This document shows positions 51,933 to 59,801 of a stretch of 64,000 bases of DNA, piece by piece. The position numbers were made by a program, and so were the translations under genes. This DNA comes from Pseudomonas promysalinigenes. GTDB taxonomy: Bacteria > Pseudomonadota > Gammaproteobacteria > Pseudomonadales > Pseudomonadaceae. Below the pieces are notes generated by a model. That model searched no databases, was not told the DNA's origin, and worked only from the letters and a program-made list of their open reading frames with translations. The stretch is from the NCBI RefSeq assembly GCF_014269025.2, contig NZ_CP077094.1:310001-374000 (forward strand), read 5' to 3'. The stretch's first letter is position 1; every line of letters starts with the position of its first letter.

Positions 51933-54617
51933 TCAGGCCATTGGACCGCGCGGATAGCGCTTGAGTTTTGCTTCCAGCTCACTGCCCGGTATCGGCCGGT
52001 CGAACAGGTAGCCTTGGCCGACATCGCAGCGGTGCCGGCGCAGGAACGCCAATTGCTCTGGCGTCTCGATGCCCTCGGCCACGACCTTGAGCTTGAGGTT
52101 GTGGGCCATGGCCACTACGGCCGAGGTGATCTCCATGTCGTCCTGGTTATCGGGGATCTCGTTGATGAAGCTGCGGTCGATCTTGATGATATCGATCGGA
52201 AACTTCTTCAGGTAGCTCAACGACGAATAACCCGTACCGAAGTCGTCCATCGCCAGGGTCAGGCCCAGGGCCTTGAGCTCGTCGAGCTGGCGGTGGGTAT
52301 CTTCGCTAGCTTCGAGCAGCAGGCCTTCGGTCAGCTCCAGCTCCAGCAGATGCGCAGGCAGGCCTTCTTCTTTGAGAATCGAGGCGATGGAGGCGACCAG
52401 GTCAGGGTCGGAGAATTGCTTGGGCGACAGGTTGATCGCCACCTGCAGGCAGCCCATGCCGGCTTGCTGCAACTGCTGGCTCATGCGGCAGGACTGGCGC
52501 ACCACCCACTTGCCGATGGGGATGATGAGCCCGGTTTCTTCGGCCACGCTGATGAACTGGTCTGGGCGGATCATGCCGCGTTCGGGGTGGTTCCAGCGCA
52601 GCAGCGCCTCCAGGCCCAGCAAGCGGCCACTGCGCAGGCACAGCTTGGGCTGGTAGAACACCTCGAGCTCGTTCTGGGTTAGCGCGCGGCGCAGGTTGTT
52701 TTCGACGAACAGCTTGTAGCTGGCCTCGGCATTGAGCACTTCGGTGAACACCTGCACCTGGTGCTTGCCGTTGGCCTTGGCCTTGTGCAGGGCAAGCCCT
52801 GCATTTTTCATCAGCGTCGTCGGGTCGCTGCCATGCAGCGGTGCACACGCAAGCCCCACGGAGGCGGTGACGTTGATCAGCTGGTTGTCGACGAACATCG
52901 GTTTATCGAGGGTTCGCAGCAGTTGCAGGGCGACCCCCTGGCCTTCTTCCAGGCCTGTGTCATCGAGCAGTACGGCGAACTCGTTGCTGGCGAAACGCGC
53001 CAGCACACCGTTGGCGCTGAGGCTGTTGCGCAGGCGCCGGGCAAGGCTGATCAACAGTTTGTCGCCGGTCTGGTGGCCGAGGCTGTCGTTGATCCGCTTG
53101 AAGTTGTCGATGTCCACCAGCAGCAGGCAGATCGGTTTCTCGCTGTCGCGGGCGAAGCGCTCGTCGAGCTTGCGGATGAACGCCGGGCGGTTGCCCAGAT
53201 TGGTCAGGTTATCGGTGTAGGCCAGCCGTTCGATGCGCTGTTGGGCCAGCTTGCTCTGGGTGATGTCTTCATAGATGCCGATGTAATGGGTCAGCTCGCG
53301 GTTGTCGCCGTACACCTTGGAGATCGACAGTTGGCCCCAGTAGGGTTCGAGGTTTTTGCGCCGGCTCTTGAATTCGCCCTGCCAGCTGTTGCCCATGGCC
53401 AGGCTCGACGGTGAGTCGAACAGCAGCTCGCTGAGGTTTTCCAAGGCGGGCAGCTCGGCCAGGTGATGGCCTTGGACTTCCTCGGTGCTGTACTGGGTGA
53501 TCGCCGTGAAGCTTGGGTTGACGTACTCCACCACACCGTCGCGGTTGACCAGCAGGAAGGCGCTGGCGCTTTGCTCGACCGCCCGCTGGAACAGGTGCAA
53601 GGCGCTGGCGGCGGTTCGCCGGTTGTGGTTGGTGATGACCTGGGCGAACTGGTCGGCCAGCTCGCCGGCAAAGGCGATTTCATCCGACTGCCAGGCACGT
53701 GGTTGGGCGGTCTGCTCCAGGCACAACACACCGACCACTTGGCCATCGACGCGGATACTGGCGTCGAGCATGGCGTTGTTGTCCGCGTACAGGCTTTCTG
53801 CCAGCTCGCGGGTACGCGGATCGTGCTTGGCGTTGTGGGCGTCGATGGCACGGCTGGCGTGCAGGGCTTCGAGGTAGTCCGGAAAACGGCTGGCGTCAAT
53901 TGGCTCGGGCAAGCGATGGACCTGCTCCTTGTGCAGCCAGGCACTGATCGGCTGCAGGCGTTGTTCGTCCAGGTACCAGATGCTGGCGCAATCGACCTTG
54001 TAGATTTCACAGGCACTACGGGTGATCAGCTCAGCCGCTTCGAGCAGCGAGTTCTCGGCACTGTACCGCTGCCGGGCCAGGCGCAGAATAAGATCCTGCT
54101 GGGCGCGCACGCGTTCCAGGTGCTCGAGCTGTACCTGCTGGGCGCGTTGGTTGATCTGCAGGGCTAGTTGCAGGCGGTTGTTGCGTGATTCCAGGTCACT
54201 GGAGTCGGCTTCGCCTTCTTCTTCATCATCGAGCACTGTCAGGAACCCGCGCAGCAACTGGCGGTTGTGCTGCTTGAATGCCTCGCCGGCCTCCAGCAGA
54301 CGCAACGCACGGGCCTGGGTGTGCAAGGTGTAGCGCACGCGGTAGTAACCGCGCTTGTTCAGTTGCAGCTGAATTTCATCGTGCAGCCGGTAGCGCGCCT
54401 CGGGTTCCATCAGGCTGGCGTAGGGTGAATCGACCAGGGCGCACAGTTGTGGCGCGGGCATGCCGAATTGGCGGTCGCAGGCCGGGTCCAGGTACAGCAT
54501 CGCCCAGCTCGCTTCGTTGAGCCTTTCGAAACGCAGCATGCCCAGCCGCGAGGGCACGGGGAGCGGCGTGACGACCTCGGCCGCCACACGGCTAGCGGCA
54601 TCGGGTTGGCTTTTCAT
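51933..54617 (-). CDS. dipA: DipA-like cyclic-di-GMP phosphodiesterase (GAF-PAS-GGDEF-EAL)
   Basis: An 894-residue cytoplasmic signalling protein. A GAF domain is at about 190-350 ([20 protein letters not shown]), PAS at 355-470 ([20 protein letters not shown], with the PAC segment [19 protein letters not shown]), GGDEF at 470-630 and EAL at 640-890. The GGDEF motif is degenerate ([13 protein letters not shown], near 542), so cyclase activity is not expected. The EAL site is intact ([14 protein letters not shown] near 670; [20 protein letters not shown] near 792). ASNEF and the msrA/aceFE neighbourhood match P. aeruginosa DipA (PA5017), needed for biofilm dispersion. Confidence 0.9.
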   Translation of the reverse strand: MKSQPDAASRVAAEVVTPLPVPSRLGMLRFERLNEASWAMLYLDPACDRQFGMPAPQLCALVDSPYASLMEPEARYRLHDEIQLQLNKRGYYRVRYTLHTQARALRLLEAGEAFKQHNRQLLRGFLTVLDDEEEGEADSSDLESRNNRLQLALQINQRAQQVQLEHLERVRAQQDLILRLARQRYSAENSLLEAAELITRSACEIYKVDCASIWYLDEQRLQPISAWLHKEQVHRLPEPIDASRFPDYLEALHASRAIDAHNAKHDPRTRELAESLYADNNAMLDASIRVDGQVVGVLCLEQTAQPRAWQSDEIAFAGELADQFAQVITNHNRRTAASALHLFQRAVEQSASAFLLVNRDGVVEYVNPSFTAITQYSTEEVQGHHLAELPALENLSELLFDSPSSLAMGNSWQGEFKSRRKNLEPYWGQLSISKVYGDNRELTHYIGIYEDITQSKLAQQRIERLAYTDNLTNLGNRPAFIRKLDERFARDSEKPICLLLVDIDNFKRINDSLGHQTGDKLLISLARRLRNSLSANGVLARFASNEFAVLLDDTGLEEGQGVALQLLRTLDKPMFVDNQLINVTASVGLACAPLHGSDPTTLMKNAGLALHKAKANGKHQVQVFTEVLNAEASYKLFVENNLRRALTQNELEVFYQPKLCLRSGRLLGLEALLRWNHPERGMIRPDQFISVAEETGLIIPIGKWVVRQSCRMSQQLQQAGMGCLQVAINLSPKQFSDPDLVASIASILKEEGLPAHLLELELTEGLLLEASEDTHRQLDELKALGLTLAMDDFGTGYSSLSYLKKFPIDIIKIDRSFINEIPDNQDDMEITSAVVAMAHNLKLKVVAEGIETPEQLAFLRRHRCDVGQGYLFDRPIPGSELEAKLKRYPRGPMA

Positions 54618-54778
54618 CGAAGACTCGCTTGAAGGGGACGCGGCCTGGACGGCTGCGTATCTGGCAAGGTTGCATCATGTCCCGGAGGCTGGCAAGCGGC
54701 CATGAGGGCTGTCTTGTAGATGTTTCGGCTGGAGGGGCGAAATCCTTAATTTGTCTTGAGTGATTTGGCGCCTGTGAG

Positions 54779-54999
54779 ATCGAGCGCCGCCCGCGCGGCG
54801 CATCGCGAGCTTTGCTCGCTCCTACGTTTGTTTCGGGCCAGTAACGCCTGTAGCAGGCGCGCGCGACCGCCTTGTCTGTACGACGCGATATTGCGCCATG
54901 CACCAAGGCGTCCGCGCGCAAATCCCACAGGATCAATTGGCCGGAAACAAACGTAGGAGCGAGCGCAGCTCGCGATGCGCCGCGCGGGCGGCGCTGGAT
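54779..54999. repeat. Palindromic repeat unit, copy 3
   Basis: 221 bp, about 95% identical to copies 1 and 2 by eye, with the same terminal inverted repeats. Changes include GCTTTGCTCG for GCTGCGCTCG in the left arm and GGAT for CGAT at the right end, which slightly breaks the pairing. It lies in the 501-bp gap between the DipA-like gene and aceF; the rest of the gap carries only the aceF terminators. Confidence 0.9.
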
Positions 55000-55026
55000 C
55001 TCACACGCCCACCCCCTAACGGCGGA

Positions 55027-55052
55027 CAAAAAAAGCCCCGCCAATTGGCGGG
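55027..55052 (-). terminator. Rho-independent terminator of aceF
   Basis: Read on the minus strand, a perfect 7-bp stem CCCCGCC/GGCGGGG with an AATT loop is followed by CTTTTTTT. It lies about 65 bp after the aceF stop. Confidence 0.9.
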
Positions 55053-55086
55053 GTTGAGGTACGAGCGTGGCAGCTCGAAAAAGGTG

Positions 55087-55109
55087 CTGCCCCTCGCCGG
55101 GAGGGGCAG
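55087..55109 (-). terminator. Second hairpin just after aceF
   Basis: A perfect 9-bp stem CTGCCCCTC/GAGGGGCAG with a 5-nt loop lies 9 bp after the aceF stop, without a T-run. It probably works with the terminator at 55027. Confidence 0.6.
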
Positions 55110-55118
55110 TGTGCCGCA

Positions 55119-56759
55119 TTACAGCAGCATGGTGCGGATATCGCCCAGCACGTCACCAAGACGCTTGGTGAAGCGTGCGGCGGCCGCGCCGTTGATCACA
55201 CGGTGATCGTAGGACAGCGACAGTGGCAGCATCAGCTTCGGCTGGAAGGCTTTGCCATCCCAGACGGGCTGCATGGTCGCCTTGGAGACGCCCAGGATCG
55301 CCACTTCCGGCGCGTTGACGATCGGCGTGAAGCCGGTGCCGCCAATGTGGCCGAGGCTGGAGATGGTGAAGCAGGCGCCTTGCATGTCGTCAGCCGACAG
55401 CTTCTTGGTGCGTGCTTTCTCGGCCAGTGCAGCGGCTTCGGCAGCCAGTTGCAGCAGGCTCTTCTGGTCGACGTTCTTGATCACAGGGACCAGCAGGCCG
55501 TCCGGGGTGTCCACGGCAAAGCCGATGTGCACGTACTTCTTGCGGATGATGGCCTTGCCGCTTGGTGCCAGCGAGCTGTTGAAGTCTGGCAGTTCCTTGA
55601 GCAGGAATGCGCAGGCCTTGAGCAGCAGCGGCAGCACGGTCAGCTTCACGCCAGCCTTCTCGGCCACGGCCTTCTGCGCAACGCGGAAAGCTTCCAGCTC
55701 GGTGATGTCGGCCGAGTCGAACTGGGTCACGTGCGGCACGTTCAGCCAGCTGCGGTGCAGGTTGGTGGCGCCGACCTGCATCAGGCGGGTCAGGGCGACT
55801 TCTTCCACTTCACCGAACTTGCTGAAGTCCACTGCCGGGATCGGCGGGATGCCAGCGCCGCCGGTGGCACCGGCGGCCGGTGCTTCCTTGGCCTTCTGCA
55901 TCATCGCCTTGACGTAGACCTGCACGTCTTCCTTGAGGATGCGGCCATGCGGGCCGGTGGCCGCAACGGCGCCCAGATCGACACCAAATTCACGGGCCAG
56001 TTGGCGAACCGCCGGGCCTGCGTGGACCTTGGCGTTGCTGCCGGCTGCCGGCGCAGTGGCAGCCGGAGCAGGGGCGGCAGCGGGTGCCGGGGCAGCGGCT
56101 GGCGCGGCGGCAGGCGCCGCCTCTGCCTTGGCTGGCTCGGCAGCGGCCGGGGCCGGTGCAGCAGCCGGGGCGGCGCCCGCGACCTTGAGCTTGAAGATCA
56201 GGTCGCCAGTGCCGACTTCGTCTTCGAGCTTGCACAGCACTTCTTCGACCACGCCAGCGGCTGGCGATGGGATTTCCATGGAGGCCTTGTCGGACTCCAG
56301 GGTTATCAGCGACTGGTCAGCTTCGACGGTGTCGCCGACCTTGACCAGCACTTCGATGATCTTGGCCTTGCCCGACGAGCCGATGTCCGGCACGTGGATG
56401 TCTTGCACGCTGGCAGCAGCCGGGGCTGCGGCCGGAGCAGGGGCAGCTTCGGCAGCCGGAGCCGGTGCTGGTGCTTCAGCAGGCGCGGCGGCGGCGGCCG
56501 GAGCCTCAGGCGCCGCAGCAGCGGCGCCCTCAGCTTCCAAAACCAGCAGTTCGTCGCCTTCTTTCAGGCGATCACCCAGCTTGACCTTGAGCTCTTTGAT
56601 CACACCGGCCTTGGGCGCAGGGATCTCCATGGAGGCCTTGTCGGACTCCAGGGTCAGCAGGCTCTGGTCAGCCTCGATACGGTCACCGACCTTGACGAAC
56701 AGCTCGATGATTTCACCTTCACCGCTGCCGATGTCAGGTACGCGAATGAGTTCGCTCAC
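55119..56759 (-). CDS. aceF: Pyruvate dehydrogenase E2 (dihydrolipoamide acetyltransferase)
   Basis: A 546-residue core subunit of pyruvate dehydrogenase, transferring the acetyl group to CoA. It has two lipoyl domains, each with the lipoyl-Lys in ESDKASMEIP (Lys at about 41 and 158), joined by long Ala/Pro/Glu-rich linkers (APEAPAAAAAPAEAPAPAPA). The E1/E3-binding domain is near 245-285 (VRQLAREFGVDLGAVAATGP), and the catalytic domain ends LSLSYDHRVINGAAAARFT (active-site His in DHR). The start is GTG at 56759 with GAGGAG about 10 bp upstream. It lies 13 bp after aceE. Confidence 0.96.
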   Translation of the reverse strand: MSELIRVPDIGSGEGEIIELFVKVGDRIEADQSLLTLESDKASMEIPAPKAGVIKELKVKLGDRLKEGDELLVLEAEGAAAAAPEAPAAAAAPAEAPAPAPAAEAAPAPAAAPAAASVQDIHVPDIGSSGKAKIIEVLVKVGDTVEADQSLITLESDKASMEIPSPAAGVVEEVLCKLEDEVGTGDLIFKLKVAGAAPAAAPAPAAAEPAKAEAAPAAAPAAAPAPAAAPAPAATAPAAGSNAKVHAGPAVRQLAREFGVDLGAVAATGPHGRILKEDVQVYVKAMMQKAKEAPAAGATGGAGIPPIPAVDFSKFGEVEEVALTRLMQVGATNLHRSWLNVPHVTQFDSADITELEAFRVAQKAVAEKAGVKLTVLPLLLKACAFLLKELPDFNSSLAPSGKAIIRKKYVHIGFAVDTPDGLLVPVIKNVDQKSLLQLAAEAAALAEKARTKKLSADDMQGACFTISSLGHIGGTGFTPIVNAPEVAILGVSKATMQPVWDGKAFQPKLMLPLSLSYDHRVINGAAAARFTKRLGDVLGDIRTMLL

Positions 56760-56772
56760 TTAAAAATACTCC

Positions 56773-59418
56773 TCAGCAGTCCAGTGGGTTGCGCTTGTCC
56801 GGGTCGATGCCGAACTTGACGATGGCGTCAGCCACAACCTTGGGTTCGATCTCACCACGGTCAGCCAGGGCTTCCAGGGCAGCCAGCACCACGAAGTGGC
56901 GGTCGACTTCGAAGAAGTGACGCAGCTTCTTGCGGCTGTCGCTGCGACCGTAACCGTCGGTACCCAGGACTTTGAACTCTTTGCTCGGTACCCACTGGCG
57001 AATCTGCTCGGCGAACAGCTTCATGTAGTCGGTGGAGGCGATGACCGGCCCTTTACGACCGTTCAGGCACTGCTCGACGTAGGTCTGCTGTGGCTTCTGG
57101 CCAGGCTTGAGGCGGTTGGCGCGTTCCACGGCCAGGCCGTCGCGACGCAGTTCGTTGAAGCTGGTGACGCTCCACACGTCGGCACCGACGTTGAACTCTT
57201 CACGCAGGATCTTCGCCGCTTCGCGGACTTCGCGCAGGATGGTGCCCGAGCCCATCAGCTGTACGTGGTGCGCAGCTTCGCGGGTATCTTCCTCGAGCAG
57301 GTACATGCCCTTGATGATGCCTTCCTCGACACCGGCCGGCATGGCTGGCTGCTGGTAGGATTCGTTCATCACGGTGATGTAGTAGAAGATGTCCTGTTGC
57401 TCTTCGGTCATCTTCTTCATGCCGTCCTGAATGATCACCGCCAGCTCGTAGCCGTAGGTCGGATCGTAGGTGCGGCAGTTCGGGATGGTACCGGCCATCA
57501 TGTGGCTGTGACCGTCTTCGTGCTGCAGGCCTTCACCGTTGAGGGTGGTACGGCCGGCGGTACCGCCGATCAGGAAGCCACGGGTGCGGCTGTCGCCAGC
57601 GGCCCAGGCCAGGTCGCCAATGCGCTGGAAGCCGAACATCGAGTAGAAGATGTAGAACGGCAGCATCGGCTGGTTGTGGCAGCTGTACGAGGTACCGGCA
57701 GCGATGAACGACGACATGGCGCCGGCTTCGTTGATGCCTTCCTCGAGAATCTGGCCCTTCTTGTCTTCGCGGTAGAACATCACCTGGTCTTTATCGACTG
57801 GCTCATAGAGCTGGCCGACCGACGAGTAGATACCCAGCTGGCGGAACATGCCTTCCATACCGAAGGTACGGGCTTCGTCCGGGATGATCGGCACGATGCG
57901 CTGGCCGATGTCCTTGTCCTTGACCAGCTGCGCCAGAATACGCACGAAGGCCATGGTGGTGGAGATTTCGCGGTCGCCCGAGCCGTCCAGGATCGCTTTG
58001 AGCGTTTCCAGTGGCGGGGTCGGTACGCTGAAGCTCTTGGCCCGGCGCTGTGGCACGAAACCGCCCAGGGCAGCGCGGCGTTCGGCCAGGTACTTGGCTT
58101 CGGCCGAACCTTCTTCGGGTTTGAAGAATGGCAGGTTTTCCAGCTCGGCATCCTTGACCGGGATGTCGAAGCGGTCACGGAAGTGGCGCAGGCTGTCGAC
58201 GTCGACCTTCTTGGTGTTGTGCGCGGTGTTCTTGGCTTCGCCGGCACCGGTACCGTAACCCTTGATGGTCTTGGCCAGGATGACGGTAGGCTGGTCTTTG
58301 TGGTTCACAGCCTGGTGGTAAGCCGCGTAGACCTTGTACGGGTCGTGGCCGCCACGGTTGAGCTTCCAGATCTCGTCGTCGGACAGGTCTTCGACCATGG
58401 CCTTGAGCTCTGGGGTGTTGAAGAAGTGCTCACGCACATAGGCGCCGTCTTTGGCTTTGTAGTTCTGGTACTCGCCGTCGATGACTTCGTCCATGCGGCG
58501 CTGCAGGGCACCGTTGGTGTCCTTGGCGAACAGTGGGTCCCAGAAGCGGCCCCAGACTACCTTGTTGACGTTCCAGCCACCGCCACGGAACACGCCTTCG
58601 AGTTCCTGGATGATCTTGCCGTTGCCGCGAACCGGGCCGTCGAGGCGCTGCAGGTTGCAGTTGATGACGAAGATCAGGTTGTCCAGCTTCTCGCGGCCGG
58701 CCAGGGCGATCGCGCCCAGGGATTCGGGCTCGTCGCACTCGCCGTCGCCCATGAAGCACCAGACCTTCTGCTTGCCGGCAGGGATGAAGCCGCGCGCTTC
58801 CAGGTACTTCATGAAACGCGCCTGGTAGATGGCCTGGATCGGGCCCAGCCCCATCGAAACGGTCGGGAACTGCCAGAAGTCAGGCATCAGCCATGGGTGC
58901 GGGTACGAGGACAGGCCTTTACCGTCCACTTCCTGGCGGAAGTTGTTCATCTGCTCTTCGCTGATGCGGCCTTCCATGAAGGCACGGGCGTAAACGCCTG
59001 GCGAAGCATGGCCTTGATAGAAGATCAGGTCGCCGCCGTGCTCTTCGGTCGGAGCCTGGAAGAAGTAGTTGAAGCCGATGTCATACAGGGTGGCACTGGA
59101 GGCGAAGCTGGAGATGTGGCCGCCCAGGTCCGAGTCCTTCAGGTTGGTGCGCATCACCATGGCCAGCGCGTTCCAACGCACCATCGAGCGAATGCGGCGT
59201 TCCATGAACAGGTCGCCAGGCATGCGTGCTTCGTGGGTGACAGGGATGGTGTTGCGGTATGGCGTGGTGATCGCGTACGGCAGCTGAGAGCCACTGCGGG
59301 TGGCCAGCTCGCCCATGCGGGTCATCAGGTAATGAGCGCGGTCTTCGCCTTCTTTGTCGAGGACCGACTCCAGGGCATCCAGCCATTCCTGGGTTTCGAT
59401 TGGATCGAGGTCTTGCAT
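56773..59418 (-). CDS. aceE: Pyruvate dehydrogenase E1 component, homodimeric type
   Basis: An 881-residue thiamine-diphosphate enzyme decarboxylating pyruvate and acetylating the E2 lipoate, the usual AceE length. Seen: DLGGHISSFASSATLYDIGF, DLIFYQGHASPGVYARAFME with the catalytic-loop His, the ThDP motif FMGDGECDEPESLGAIALAG (GDG...), HNTKKVDVDSLRHFRDRFDI, and the pyrimidine-domain QRIGDLAWAAGDSRTRGFLI. It is the first gene of aceE-aceF, with a divergent 383-bp region towards glnE that carries a pair of palindromes. Confidence 0.97.
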   Translation of the reverse strand: MQDLDPIETQEWLDALESVLDKEGEDRAHYLMTRMGELATRSGSQLPYAITTPYRNTIPVTHEARMPGDLFMERRIRSMVRWNALAMVMRTNLKDSDLGGHISSFASSATLYDIGFNYFFQAPTEEHGGDLIFYQGHASPGVYARAFMEGRISEEQMNNFRQEVDGKGLSSYPHPWLMPDFWQFPTVSMGLGPIQAIYQARFMKYLEARGFIPAGKQKVWCFMGDGECDEPESLGAIALAGREKLDNLIFVINCNLQRLDGPVRGNGKIIQELEGVFRGGGWNVNKVVWGRFWDPLFAKDTNGALQRRMDEVIDGEYQNYKAKDGAYVREHFFNTPELKAMVEDLSDDEIWKLNRGGHDPYKVYAAYHQAVNHKDQPTVILAKTIKGYGTGAGEAKNTAHNTKKVDVDSLRHFRDRFDIPVKDAELENLPFFKPEEGSAEAKYLAERRAALGGFVPQRRAKSFSVPTPPLETLKAILDGSGDREISTTMAFVRILAQLVKDKDIGQRIVPIIPDEARTFGMEGMFRQLGIYSSVGQLYEPVDKDQVMFYREDKKGQILEEGINEAGAMSSFIAAGTSYSCHNQPMLPFYIFYSMFGFQRIGDLAWAAGDSRTRGFLIGGTAGRTTLNGEGLQHEDGHSHMMAGTIPNCRTYDPTYGYELAVIIQDGMKKMTEEQQDIFYYITVMNESYQQPAMPAGVEEGIIKGMYLLEEDTREAAHHVQLMGSGTILREVREAAKILREEFNVGADVWSVTSFNELRRDGLAVERANRLKPGQKPQQTYVEQCLNGRKGPVIASTDYMKLFAEQIRQWVPSKEFKVLGTDGYGRSDSRKKLRHFFEVDRHFVVLAALEALADRGEIEPKVVADAIVKFGIDPDKRNPLDC

Positions 59419-59527
59419 GGCTTGCTCCAGGGCGGAAAGGCCACCAGAATCGGGGGCCTGAGTTTGCGACTGGCCTTATGGGCAGACGTCGTGAATTCTT
59501 GGATTACCGGGGTGTCTCCCGGCGCCG

Positions 59528-59595
59528 TGTAGTTTTACTACATTTGCTCGGGCATTTCATGCTTTTGCAGCTTATGGGTAGTAGTAAAACTACAC
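59528..59595. promoter_or_regulatory. Paired palindromic operators upstream of aceE
   Basis: TGTAGT-TTT-ACTACA at 59528-59542 is a perfect 6-3-6 palindrome. The sequence at 59581-59595 (GTAGTAAAACTACAC) repeats it inverted. The centres are about 53 bp apart, five helical turns, allowing a looped repressor. The form TAGTnnnACTA resembles operators of GntR/FCD regulators such as PdhR and its relatives. The rest of the aceE/glnE gap (59419-59801) shows no gene. Confidence 0.5.
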
Positions 59596-59801
59596 AAATG
59601 CGACGTTTGGTCGCACCTCGGCTTGTGAGGAAAATCGTTCATGTTGGTTGGCGGTGTGCAGCGAACAGGTGGATCGTGATGTTTCTTGCCAATGATTCGT
59701 TTTTTTCAGCTATTTCCAACTTTTGTACGACAGTCCAACCGTGGTCCGGCAACCTCGCGGCCGCTTTTTCCCCTTCATTTCACGCCGATCAAGGATAGAC
59801 C

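Noticed and set aside
54779..55119. Small Arg-rich frames inside the palindromic repeats
   Set aside because: The same Arg/Ala-rich peptides appear in both directions in all three copies because of the inverted symmetry; no ribosome sites.
56896..59532. An 878-codon plus-strand open frame
   Set aside because: Antisense of aceE, which has all E1 motifs and the correct length.
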